The notes beneath the pieces were generated by a model. It saw only the letters and a program-made list of their open reading frames with translations. It made no database searches and was not told where the DNA came from. The position numbers were made by a program, and so were the translations under genes. 35,862 bases of DNA, taken from Vallitaleaceae bacterium (GTDB taxonomy: Bacteria > Bacillota > Clostridia > Lachnospirales > Vallitaleaceae). The stretch spans positions 1 to 35,862 of the forward strand of contig JAOZKH010000013.1 in assembly GCA_029935405.1 (NCBI GenBank). The letters are read 5' to 3'. Of this stretch, positions 8,690 through 17,748 are shown piece after piece; the stretch's first letter is position 1, and each line of letters begins with the position of its first letter.

Positions 8690-9322
8690 ATGTCAAATAA
8701 AAATAAAAACAAAAATGATAATGTACAAAAAATTTATGCGGATTTAAAATCCAAAATATTAAGCGGCAAACTTAAACATGATGACAGACTAATAGAAGTC
8801 ACAACTGCTAAAAGTTACGGCGCTAGTAGAATTCATGCAAAAGAGGCTTTTCGTTTACTAGAGAGCGAACGTTTAGTCAAACACATGCCCAATCGAGGTT
8901 TTATTGTTCGAGGTGTCACCTCAGACATGATTAATGAAATAGTCGAAATCCGTCAAGCATTAGAAAATGTAATCTTTAAAGAAATTATTAAAACTGCAAG
9001 TGATAAGGACCTTCACGATTTGACCAGGCTAGCTAAACGATTCGAAGTATTTGTACATAACGATATGATTGAAGATGCACTTCACGAATTAGATGTATTA
9101 TACGCAAGGGTATACTCTTTATCTGAATACAAAAGAATCATTAAGATTTTAAGTCAATATGCTGATTATATCGGTTTAGTTCGTAATATGACTATCAAAA
9201 CCAAAGCGGATCTAGAAGAAGGTGTTATAAACTTTAACAACTTAGTGGGCGCTCTTAACGATAGAGATACTGAAGAACTAGAACGCCAATTAGCACTGCG
9301 ACACGCTCATTTTAAAAATTAA
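8690..9322 (+). CDS. GntR-family transcriptional regulator with FCD-like ligand domain
   Basis: N-terminal winged HTH (YADLKSKILSGKLKHDDRLIEVTTAKSYGASRIHAKEAFRLLESERLVKHMPNRGFIV), C-terminal all-helical domain; RBS gaggtgat before ATG. Confidence 0.88.
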   Translation: MSNKNKNKNDNVQKIYADLKSKILSGKLKHDDRLIEVTTAKSYGASRIHAKEAFRLLESERLVKHMPNRGFIVRGVTSDMINEIVEIRQALENVIFKEIIKTASDKDLHDLTRLAKRFEVFVHNDMIEDALHELDVLYARVYSLSEYKRIIKILSQYADYIGLVRNMTIKTKADLEEGVINFNNLVGALNDRDTEELERQLALRHAHFKN

Positions 9323-10236
9323 TTCACTTCATCATAACCGGCTAATATAACCGCCATTTTGATACTATTAAGTTTCGCCTCGCTATTGTCTGCTCTAGAC
9401 GTTATAACCACAGGCGCTGTCGCACCAACCACAACTCCTGAGTATTTCATGTTAGCAAAGTACACTAGTGACTTGAAGAATACATTCCCTACACCTAAGT
9501 CGTTTAATATAAGAATATCTGCTTTTCCTGCAACAGGATCTTCAATCCCCTTTATACGCGCCGCTTCTTCAGATACAGCATTATCAAGTCCAAAAGGACC
9601 TCCAACCGTAAATTCTTCACTATCTGCATACTTTTCCACAAGTTCTTTAGCGTGTACTGTTGATATAAGTTTTGCATTGACTTTTTCAATAGGAGCCACA
9701 ATTCCAACTTTAGGACAGACATTCCCAAGTGCGTGTGAAACACTTACTGCGTTTTTTATTATCACCTCTTTATCTTCTAACGAAGGTTCTATATTTATAG
9801 CAGGATCTGTCAAAAGAATTAGTCTATCATAACCTTCAATTTCACAAATAGATACATAACTTAGCAAGGCGTTTTTTCTCAATCCATTTTCTCTGCTTAG
9901 TATTGCTCTTAGAAATATTGAAGTATCTAAAAGTCCTTTCATAACAATATGAGCTTTTTTATCTTTAACTAATTTCACAGCGATTTCTGCCGCTTCTTTT
10001 TCCTCTTTACTATCAATTATCTCAAAACTACTTATATTTAATTTATTATTATTGGCAATTTTAATTATATTTTCTTCATTTCCTACTAAAATTGCATTAA
10101 TCAAATTTAACTCTTTTGCTTCACAAATCGCTTCAAGAACATGCAATTCATCTGCTGCTGCAACTGCCATTACTTTTCTTTCATTTATTCCTTTTTCACT
10201 TATAATCTTATCAATTTCAGCATATTTTCTTATCAT
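9319..10236 (-). CDS. ptb: Phosphate butyryltransferase family, copy 2
   Basis: VMAVAAADELHVLEAICEAKELNLINAILVG ... GGPFGLDNAVSEEAARIKG ... LNDLGVGNVFFKSLVYFA, paralogous to 6789-7700. Confidence 0.88.
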   Translation of the reverse strand: MIRKYAEIDKIISEKGINERKVMAVAAADELHVLEAICEAKELNLINAILVGNEENIIKIANNNKLNISSFEIIDSKEEKEAAEIAVKLVKDKKAHIVMKGLLDTSIFLRAILSRENGLRKNALLSYVSICEIEGYDRLILLTDPAINIEPSLEDKEVIIKNAVSVSHALGNVCPKVGIVAPIEKVNAKLISTVHAKELVEKYADSEEFTVGGPFGLDNAVSEEAARIKGIEDPVAGKADILILNDLGVGNVFFKSLVYFANMKYSGVVVGATAPVVITSRADNSEAKLNSIKMAVILAGYDEVN

Positions 10237-10292
10237 TTGTTTTGCTGTCTCCTTTAATCTTTGATTTTCAAGTAGTTTACTTTCAAACGAGT

Positions 10293-11357
10293 TTACCCAT
10301 AAGTTTTAATAGCTTCAAGTCCATCAAGGACACGTACTACTCCTTCTTCAAGGGCTTTTAATTCATCTTCACCTGGCACAATAAAAAGTGGCGCTAAAAA
10401 CGATACTCTATCTTCTACCGCTTTAATTATTTTCTTATCACGAGCTAATCCTCCAGTGATAACAATTCGATCAATTTCACCAGATAATGTTGCTGCAAGA
10501 GAACAAATCTCTTTAGAAAGCTTATATGTAAATCCATTAACAACTCTCTGCCAATCTAAGTTAGTCTCTGCGCCGGTCATAACTAATTTCATATCCGTTG
10601 TACCTGTATGCGCATAAAATCCACCTTTTCCCACAAGCATACGATCAATTTCCTTTTTAGTATATTTACCTGAAAAACATAACTCAGCTAATTGTTTTGA
10701 CGGTAGACTTCCTGCTCGTTCTGGAGAAAACGGACCTTCTTCTAAGGCATTATTTACATCAACAACTCTACCTTTCATGTGGGCTCCAACTGAAACACCA
10801 CCACCTAGATGAGCAACAATAAAGTTACCTTTCTCATATTCTATTCCCATATCAGCCGCCGCCTTTTTAGCTACCGCTTTTTGATTCAATGCATGAAATG
10901 CACTAATTCTAGAAATTTCAGGCAATCCTGTATATCTAGCCTCATCAATCATTTCATCTACTACTACAGGGTTAACTGTATAAGCAGGTTTATTATATTT
11001 CTTTCCTAATCTATCCGCAATAATTGCACCTAAGTTACTAGCATGATCACCGTAAGTCGAATTGCTCAAGTCATCGAGCATTGCTTGACTAACTGAATAC
11101 GTGCCTCCTTGCAATGGTTTAAGGAGCCCTCCTCTTCCAACAAATGCATCTACTAATGCAAGCTCTACTTTTTCCTTCTCAAGAATATCATCAATAAATT
11201 CAAAGCGATAATCTAACTGATCTGCTGCTTTTTCAAACTTTCTAATCTCTTCGACATTGTGAGCTATGCTCTTATCGAATACTAATTTTCCACTATCAAA
11301 TAGTGCAATTTTTGTTGATGTAGATCCAGGGTTAATAGCAAGTATTACGTAATCCAT
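10293..11357 (-). CDS. buk: Butyrate kinase / acyl kinase, copy 2
   Basis: ILAINPGSTSTKIALFD, AHLGGGVSVGAHMKGRVVDVNNALEEGPFSPERAGSLP; paralogous to 3222-4289. Confidence 0.92.
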   Translation of the reverse strand: MDYVILAINPGSTSTKIALFDSGKLVFDKSIAHNVEEIRKFEKAADQLDYRFEFIDDILEKEKVELALVDAFVGRGGLLKPLQGGTYSVSQAMLDDLSNSTYGDHASNLGAIIADRLGKKYNKPAYTVNPVVVDEMIDEARYTGLPEISRISAFHALNQKAVAKKAAADMGIEYEKGNFIVAHLGGGVSVGAHMKGRVVDVNNALEEGPFSPERAGSLPSKQLAELCFSGKYTKKEIDRMLVGKGGFYAHTGTTDMKLVMTGAETNLDWQRVVNGFTYKLSKEICSLAATLSGEIDRIVITGGLARDKKIIKAVEDRVSFLAPLFIVPGEDELKALEEGVVRVLDGLEAIKTYG

Positions 11358-11449
11358 AAAGGACCTCCTCTGATTAATTGATTTTTTTACAATTTTTTAA
11401 AAAAATATTGTTAACATCTTTACAAATTGCTAACAATGTATTATCATAT

Positions 11450-11474
11450 TAACATAACTATAATAACATAACTA
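11450..11474. repeat. 11-bp direct repeat TAACATAACTA x2 upstream of ilvE
   Basis: TAACATAACTA at 11450-11460 and 11464-11474. Additional related TAACA motifs at about 11412 and 11431. Confidence 0.55.
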
Positions 11475-11527
11475 AGTTTTGTATTCAACATCTAGATATT
11501 ATGAAACATCAATCATAGGAGGTAATA

Positions 11528-12589
11528 ATGGAGATACTATTTAATGAAAGAAGCGTTTTAAAAACAAAGCCCCATCCTAGCGAATTAGGCTTTGGCAAGG
11601 AATTTACAGATTATATGTTTATTATGAATTATGAAGAAGGAAAAGACTGGTTTGATCCTAGAATTGTTCCCTACGAAAAAATTCAAATTGAACCTTCTGC
11701 AATGGTTTTCCATTATGCGCAAGCTGATTTTGAAGGTATGAAAGCATATAAAACCACCTCAGGAAATATAAATCTATTTAGACCTGAGATGAACATGGAA
11801 AGATTAAATCAATCTAACGAAAGAATTTGTATTCCTAAGTTTGACGGAAAATTTGTCTTGTCAGCTATTAAAAAGCTTATTGAAATTGAAAAAGACTGGA
11901 TTCCAGAAGCTCCTGATACGGCACTCTACATCAGACCTTTTATTATTGCAACAGATCCATTTTTAGGCGTTAGACCATCTCTTACATATCAATTAATGGT
12001 TATATTATCACCTGTAGGAGCATATTACAAAGAAGGTATTAACCCTGTAAGTATCTATGTTGAAACAGATTATGTTAGAGCTGTAAGAGGTGGCGTTGGT
12101 AATGCAAAAGTTGCCGGCAACTATGCAGCAAGTATTAAAGCACAGATGGAAGCTAAGGCAAAAGGATTTGCACAAGTACTTTGGCTTGACGCTGTAGAGA
12201 GAAAGTACGTAGAAGAAGTTGGCACCATGAATATATTCTTTAATATAGATGGCACCATCATTACGCCTAAGCTTAGTGGAAGTATTCTACCTGGAATAAC
12301 AAGAAATTCAGTTATAACTTTCCTAAAAGACAAAGGTTATACAGTAGAAGAAAGAAAAATAACTATTGACGAAGTTTTTACCGCTTCACATGAAGGCAAG
12401 TTAAAAGAAGTCTTTGGAACAGGCACCGCTGCTGTTATATCACCTGTTGGAAAACTTTCTTATTATAATGAACTTATCGAAATTAACGATAATAAAATAG
12501 GCGAAACTTGCAAATTAATTTACGACAATATCACCGGCATTCAAAACGGAACAGTAGAAGACAAATTCAATTGGATTGTCACCATATAG
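11528..12589 (+). CDS. ilvE: Branched-chain amino acid aminotransferase
   Basis: LYIRPFIIATDPFLGVRPS, GGVGNAKVAGNYAASIKAQ, EEVGTMNIFF, PGITRNSVI typical of class IV BCAT; RBS aggaggt. Confidence 0.95.
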   Translation: MEILFNERSVLKTKPHPSELGFGKEFTDYMFIMNYEEGKDWFDPRIVPYEKIQIEPSAMVFHYAQADFEGMKAYKTTSGNINLFRPEMNMERLNQSNERICIPKFDGKFVLSAIKKLIEIEKDWIPEAPDTALYIRPFIIATDPFLGVRPSLTYQLMVILSPVGAYYKEGINPVSIYVETDYVRAVRGGVGNAKVAGNYAASIKAQMEAKAKGFAQVLWLDAVERKYVEEVGTMNIFFNIDGTIITPKLSGSILPGITRNSVITFLKDKGYTVEERKITIDEVFTASHEGKLKEVFGTGTAAVISPVGKLSYYNELIEINDNKIGETCKLIYDNITGIQNGTVEDKFNWIVTI

Positions 12590-12613
12590 ATAATTCACAA
12601 ATTAATGAATTTT

Positions 12614-12693
12614 ATAGTTTTATGATTTTATAACTCCATGATTTTGCATATTAATAGTTTTACAAATTTATGATTTTACAGCTTTATTTATAG
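12614..12693. repeat. Degenerate octamer-periodic repeat (consensus about ATRRTTTT)
   Basis: Consecutive 8-mers ATAGTTTT ATGATTTT ATAACTCC ATGATTTT GCATATTA ATAGTTTT ACAAATTT ATGATTTT ACAGCTTT ATTTATAG; exact ATGATTTT at 12622, 12638, 12670 and ATAGTTTT at 12614, 12654, all in register. Confidence 0.6.
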
Positions 12694-12705
12694 AAAGGCG
12701 ATAAA

Positions 12706-12915
12706 ATGAAAAAAGTAATATTTAAACACGATGAGTGCAAAGGCTGCGGACTTTGTGCGGCAGTTTGTCCGAAAAAAATTATATTTTTTGATAAATCAAT
12801 CAATCCTAACGGATTTCATCCTGCAACTGTAGATGAACAGGACAAGTGTATTTCATGTGGTTTCTGCGCCACAATGTGCCCTGATTTGATTATTACTGTG
12901 AGAAAAGAGGTATAG
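12706..12915 (+). CDS. 2[4Fe-4S] ferredoxin subunit of 2-oxoacid:ferredoxin oxidoreductase
   Basis: CKGCGLCAAVCP and CISCGFCATMCP motifs; 1 nt upstream of the alpha-subunit gene. Confidence 0.9.
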   Translation: MKKVIFKHDECKGCGLCAAVCPKKIIFFDKSINPNGFHPATVDEQDKCISCGFCATMCPDLIITVRKEV

Positions 12916-12916
12916 T

Positions 12917-13987
12917 ATGAAAAAAGTGTTAATGAAGGGCAACGAAGCCATCTCAGAAGCTGCAATTCAAGCAGGATGCAAGTTCTTTTTTGGCTATCCT
13001 ATTACTCCACAAAATGAAATTCCGGCATACATGGCAAAGCATCTACCAAAAGCTGGTGGACGCTACACACAAGCTGAATCTGAAATTGCTGCTATTAATA
13101 TGGTTTACGGAGCAGCCGGTTGTGGTGCAAGAGTTATGACTTCTTCATCAAGTCCTGGAATGAGCCTGAAGCAAGAAGGAATTTCATATCTTGCAGGTGC
13201 ACAGTTACCTTGTGTTATTGTAAATATTATGAGAAGTGGTCCTGGCTTAGGTGGAATATTACCAGCACAATCTGATTACTTTCAAGCTGTAAAAGGCGGA
13301 GGACACGGTGATTACAATCTTATCGTATACGCTCCTTCAACTGTTCAAGAAGCTGTTACTTTAACCATGGAAGCATTTGATGTTGCCGACTTATATCTAA
13401 CTCCAGTTATGATTCTTGGTGATGGTATATTAGGACAAGTTATGGAACCTGTTGAGTTTATCCCTCCTAAGAAAAGGAAACTTCCAAAAAAAACATGGGC
13501 AACTACCGGTAATGATGGTTCAAGACCTAACAATCTTATCAACTCACTATATATCGAAGCTGACGTACTATACGAACGCACATTAGCACAATACAAAAAA
13601 TATGATTTAATTAAGGAAAAAGAAACCAGGTACGAACTATATAACACAGCAGATGCAGAAGTTATTATTGCAGCATATGGATCAACTGCACGAATTGTAA
13701 AAAGCGTGATTGATGGCCTATTAGAAGAAGGCATAAGAATCGGACTAATTCGCCCCATCACTGTATGGCCATTCCCATATACTATATTTGAAGAATATGC
13801 ATCAAGTGATAAAGTTAAGAAATTTTTAACTATTGAAATGAGCATGGGACAAATGATAGAAGATGTTAAACTTGGAGTTAATGGTAAAAAACCAGTTGAT
13901 TTCTTTGGGAGAACAGGTGGAAAAATTCCGACATATGATGAAATCAAAGGAAAAGTTATAGAAGTAATTAGGGAGGTAACAGCATGA
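12917..13987 (+). CDS. vorB: 2-oxoisovalerate/2-oxoacid:ferredoxin oxidoreductase, alpha subunit (VorB type)
   Basis: MKGNEAISEAAIQAGCKFFFGYPITPQNEIPAYMA, SSSSPGMSLKQEGISYLAGAQLPCVIVN, typical VorB/KorA. Confidence 0.88.
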   Translation: MKKVLMKGNEAISEAAIQAGCKFFFGYPITPQNEIPAYMAKHLPKAGGRYTQAESEIAAINMVYGAAGCGARVMTSSSSPGMSLKQEGISYLAGAQLPCVIVNIMRSGPGLGGILPAQSDYFQAVKGGGHGDYNLIVYAPSTVQEAVTLTMEAFDVADLYLTPVMILGDGILGQVMEPVEFIPPKKRKLPKKTWATTGNDGSRPNNLINSLYIEADVLYERTLAQYKKYDLIKEKETRYELYNTADAEVIIAAYGSTARIVKSVIDGLLEEGIRIGLIRPITVWPFPYTIFEEYASSDKVKKFLTIEMSMGQMIEDVKLGVNGKKPVDFFGRTGGKIPTYDEIKGKVIEVIREVTA

Positions 13988-14721
13988 AAACAGTTTTTGA
14001 AAAAACCAAAGGCTTAACAGACAAAACATTTCATTATTGTCCAGGGTGTACACATGGTATAGTTCATAGACTTGTAGCCGAATCTCTTGTAGAATTAAAC
14101 GTTTTAGACAAAGCAATAGGCGTCGCACCTGTAGGTTGCTCAGTTTTTGCATATGAATATTTCAACTGTGATATGCAACAAGCATCTCACGGAAGAGCTC
14201 CTGCAGTTGCTACAGGAATAAAACGTGTTTTACCTGATAGTATAGTTTTCACTTATCAAGGCGACGGTGATTTAGCTTCTATTGGATCAGCTGAAATCAT
14301 GCATGCTGCTGCTAGAGGTGAAAACATTACTGTCATATATGTAAATAATGCAATTTTTGGAATGACTGGCGGCCAAATGGCTCCTACCACTCTTATTGGA
14401 CAAGTTACAACCACAAGTCCTAACGGAAGAGACCCGCTTACTGACGGTTATCCAATTAATATGTCTGAAATGTTGGCTCAACTTATTGGTTCTACTTATA
14501 TTGAACGTGTTTCAATAACCAATGTAAAAAATGTTAAACACGCAAAAAAAGCAATTAAAAAAGCTTTTGAAAACCAGATTAATAATAAGGGATTTTCTAT
14601 GATTGAGATACTTTCCACTTGTCCTACTAACTGGGGAATGACCCCATTAGATTCTCTTAAGTGGTTAGACGAGAAGATGCAAAGTGTTTTCCCTTTAGGT
14701 GTTTTTAAGGAGGTAAAATAA
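13984..14721 (+). CDS. 2-oxoacid:ferredoxin oxidoreductase, TPP-binding beta subunit
   Basis: HYCPGCTHGIVHRL, GDGDLASIGSAEIMHAAARGENITVIYVNNAIFGMTGGQ; 4-bp overlap with upstream gene. Confidence 0.9.
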   Translation: MKTVFEKTKGLTDKTFHYCPGCTHGIVHRLVAESLVELNVLDKAIGVAPVGCSVFAYEYFNCDMQQASHGRAPAVATGIKRVLPDSIVFTYQGDGDLASIGSAEIMHAAARGENITVIYVNNAIFGMTGGQMAPTTLIGQVTTTSPNGRDPLTDGYPINMSEMLAQLIGSTYIERVSITNVKNVKHAKKAIKKAFENQINNKGFSMIEILSTCPTNWGMTPLDSLKWLDEKMQSVFPLGVFKEVK

Positions 14722-15278
14722 TGGAAAAAATGATACTTGCAGGTTTTGGTGGTCAAGGAATAATGAGCATGGGACAAATGATAGCCTACGCTGGAATGGT
14801 TGAAGATAAAAACGTAACATGGCTTCCTTCATACGGACCTGAGATGCGTGGCGGAACAGCTAATTGTAACGTTATTGTTTCAGATAAAGATATTGCTTCT
14901 CCAATAGTTGATCACGCATCAACAGTAATTGTAATGAACAAGCCATCACTTGAAAAATTCGAACACTATGTTGCTCCTGGAGGAAACCTTTATATTAATA
15001 GTTCCCTAATAGATCACAAAGTAAGCAGAACTGACATTCATGTACATTATATTCCAGCAAGCGATATAGCTGTAGAAATAGGCAATGTTAAGGTTGCAAA
15101 CATGGTTCTACTTGGTGCTTTGCTCAAAATCAGTAAAGTTATTACCGAGAAGTCTGTACTTGATGCTTTATCTAAAGTTCTTGGTTCAAGTAAAACTCAT
15201 CTCTTTGAGATTAACGAATTAGCACTTGAAAAAGGTGCCGCACTAGTTAGTAACACTAACCCAAATATAGCAATGTAA
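14721..15278 (+). CDS. 2-oxoacid:ferredoxin oxidoreductase, gamma subunit
   Basis: MILAGFGGQGIMSMGQMIAYAGM ... SYGPEMRGGTANCNVIVSD; TAATG overlap with beta subunit. Confidence 0.9.
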   Translation: MEKMILAGFGGQGIMSMGQMIAYAGMVEDKNVTWLPSYGPEMRGGTANCNVIVSDKDIASPIVDHASTVIVMNKPSLEKFEHYVAPGGNLYINSSLIDHKVSRTDIHVHYIPASDIAVEIGNVKVANMVLLGALLKISKVITEKSVLDALSKVLGSSKTHLFEINELALEKGAALVSNTNPNIAM

Positions 15279-15283
15279 GCTTT

Positions 15284-16831
15284 TTAAAATATAACTCCGC
15301 TGTTAATTATTCCTTTCGTTTCAAGCAATGATTTTACTTTTTTCATCTCAATCAAGTCTTGTTCTGATAGCATATACTTTAACAGCGGATTTTTAAGTTT
15401 TCCAATACCGTGCTCTGCGGCTATTGAACCATTTAGCTTAACAACATGTTTAGCCCATTTTATAACGGTTTCTTTAGCTACTTGGTATTGTTTATAACTA
15501 TCTGGAATTAAATTAACATGCAAATGGTTATTACCAATATGTCCAAATATAATGCCTTCATAATTTTCTTCTTGAATTTCTTCTTTATACATGTTCAGAA
15601 CTTCATTTAAGTCCTTATTAAGAACTGCCATATCCGTTCCTATCTTATGTAATCTAACATCCATAAGTTTTCTTCTAGCTATTAAAATGTTAATACATTC
15701 AGGTACTGCATGCCTAATTTTTTTTAATTTATTGTAATCTGACGCCTCAAGTCCTAACCATTGCTCCTCTTTATTAATACCAAATACATCCATTTGATTC
15801 CATAACTGCTCCATAATTTCATCTAGTTGCTCATCTGATTCTAGATGAAATTCAAGATATATTCCTCCATCATAATCTGTTGATATTAACGGAAGTGCTT
15901 TTATCTCCATCTTATCCTCTCTAAATAAATTCAAAAGTTCAAAAGTTTTTTGATCAAAATATTCAATTGCACATAGATTTTGCAAGCCGCTCTCCCTTAG
16001 CCACTTTACAAAATCAGTCATTCTATTATCTTTATTCATAAACAACATAATTCCAAATATTATTTCTGGCTTATTAATAAGTCTTAATTCTACTTCCGTA
16101 ATAACACCTAAAATTCCTTCAGCACCAATAAAAAGATCTATTAAATCCATTTCTTCCTGATAAAATAGACCTACTACATCTTTTAATTGATTACAGTGTT
16201 CATGCCATGATGGTAGTGTTTTAATTTCAATATCAAATACCTTAGCTAAATCCAAATACTTGTACTGACCTCTTCTTATATTTATTTTTTTCGAAGGTGT
16301 TATCACACATATTGACTCCACAAACGCACGCACTGATCCATAGGCATACGAACAGGCCCCAGAGGCATCACAAGCCACCATTCCACCTATTGAAGCCAGT
16401 GTTTCTGTTGGATCTGTAGGAAACATCTTTGCCGACTCTTTTTTAAATTTTTTATATACCCTTATTGCTTCAGTATCCCAATCTGATATATTAATATTTT
16501 TACTAGTAATTATATCATTTAAATCTTTTAATAACACTCCAGCTTCAACTTTGATTGTATAATAATCCTTGTCTTTATTGTAAGACATATCTATAATTTT
16601 ATTCATTTTAGAAAGATTAATTATCGTTCCACCATCTGGTACGCCACCACCACAAATACCAGTTAACCCACCTTGAATAGTCATAGGAATATTATTAGAA
16701 TAACAATTATTAACTAGTTCTAGTACATCATCTGTACTATGACAAAAAACCAATTTATCTGCCTGACCTGTTAACAAAGATTCATCTTTTAAATAATCAG
16801 TATAATTTTCTAATTCTGTAATCACTTTCAT
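15284..16831 (-). CDS. GlcD-like FAD-linked oxidase/dehydrogenase (2-hydroxyacid dehydrogenase family)
   Basis: FAD-binding type 4: PMTIQGGLTGICGGGVPDGG, FPTDPTETLASIGGMVACDASGACSYAYGSVR, C-terminal GSIAAEHGIGKLK. Confidence 0.87.
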   Translation of the reverse strand: MKVITELENYTDYLKDESLLTGQADKLVFCHSTDDVLELVNNCYSNNIPMTIQGGLTGICGGGVPDGGTIINLSKMNKIIDMSYNKDKDYYTIKVEAGVLLKDLNDIITSKNINISDWDTEAIRVYKKFKKESAKMFPTDPTETLASIGGMVACDASGACSYAYGSVRAFVESICVITPSKKINIRRGQYKYLDLAKVFDIEIKTLPSWHEHCNQLKDVVGLFYQEEMDLIDLFIGAEGILGVITEVELRLINKPEIIFGIMLFMNKDNRMTDFVKWLRESGLQNLCAIEYFDQKTFELLNLFREDKMEIKALPLISTDYDGGIYLEFHLESDEQLDEIMEQLWNQMDVFGINKEEQWLGLEASDYNKLKKIRHAVPECINILIARRKLMDVRLHKIGTDMAVLNKDLNEVLNMYKEEIQEENYEGIIFGHIGNNHLHVNLIPDSYKQYQVAKETVIKWAKHVVKLNGSIAAEHGIGKLKNPLLKYMLSEQDLIEMKKVKSLLETKGIINSGVIF

Positions 16832-17748
16832 AAATCTAGCACCAACTTATAATCCTCTATAATTCCAATGTCAGCATAGTTAAATATTCTTGCGCCACTA
16901 TCCTTATTAATAGCAATGATTTTCTCCGAACTAAGTATTCCATTAATAAATGGTGTAGCTCCCGAAACACCTATACAAAGGCATACTTTTGGCGATACAA
17001 CTTTTCCTGTTTGACCAATAAGCTTATGTAGTGGTAACCAATTAAAATCGATAACCTTTTTGGTTCCTCCCACAACTGCACCAATAGACTTAGCATATTT
17101 TTCAATCTGTTGTACATTTTCTTTACATCCCACACCATATCCACAAACAATAACTATATCGGCTTTTGTAATACTCTCTTGTTCAACTATTTCTATGTAG
17201 TTACTTATAATAACCTTCTTTTCAATGCTATTTTCTAGTTCAATATATTTAACAGAAATTTTCTTAGAATAATCAATGTTTGATTTTATTGTTTTAAGAT
17301 TAGATCTAAATCCAATTATTACAGGTAATTCAACTTTGATAGAACAATTAATATTTCCACCATATACTGGTTTAGTAAGCATACTGTCCTTATGTTCAAA
17401 ATCAATACTTATTCCAACACAATCTAAATATCCATCCATTTTATATTTATAACATAGCTTTGGAATTATCAAATCTTTATTTTCTTTAGTAGCAACAATT
17501 AGAATTTCAGGTTTATTATTATCTATATATTGTTCAATTACTTTCAAATATTGTTCAACCTTATTGTATCCAATTCCTACTTTTTCTTTGGATTTATTAG
17601 GTTTTACAATAATAATATCAATATTACATTCTTCTAATTCTTCAGGCTTACAATTTGAGATAACTAAATCAATAGCTTTTTGTATTTCATTAGGTATTTC
17701 ACTAGGTATTCCCTCTATATTTCCATCACCGATTATACCGATTTTCAT
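16828..17748 (-). CDS. etfA: Electron transfer flavoprotein, alpha subunit
   Basis: C-terminal FAD domain GAVVGGTKKVIDFNWLPLHKLIGQTGKVVSPKVCLCIGVSGATPFINGI; 4-bp overlap with etfB. Confidence 0.88.
   Translation of the reverse strand: MKIGIIGDGNIEGIPSEIPNEIQKAIDLVISNCKPEELEECNIDIIIVKPNKSKEKVGIGYNKVEQYLKVIEQYIDNNKPEILIVATKENKDLIIPKLCYKYKMDGYLDCVGISIDFEHKDSMLTKPVYGGNINCSIKVELPVIIGFRSNLKTIKSNIDYSKKISVKYIELENSIEKKVIISNYIEIVEQESITKADIVIVCGYGVGCKENVQQIEKYAKSIGAVVGGTKKVIDFNWLPLHKLIGQTGKVVSPKVCLCIGVSGATPFINGILSSEKIIAINKDSGARIFNYADIGIIEDYKLVLDL

Noticed and set aside
9359-9832. 157-aa plus-strand ORF antisense to ptb copy 2
   Set aside because: Shadow of the Ptb coding frame; no RBS or domain features.
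11358-11527. T-box or leucine-type attenuator upstream of ilvE
   Set aside because: No T-box consensus, leader peptide or terminator/antiterminator pair could be seen in the 170-bp spacer.
12614-12693. CRISPR or classical tandem array interpretation of the octamer-phased repeat
   Set aside because: Units are 8 bp, degenerate and without spacers; no cas genes in the window.
13345-13947. 200-aa minus-strand ORF antisense to vorB
   Set aside because: Lies entirely opposite a confidently assigned VOR alpha-subunit gene; composition is that of a shadow ORF with no recognisable domain.
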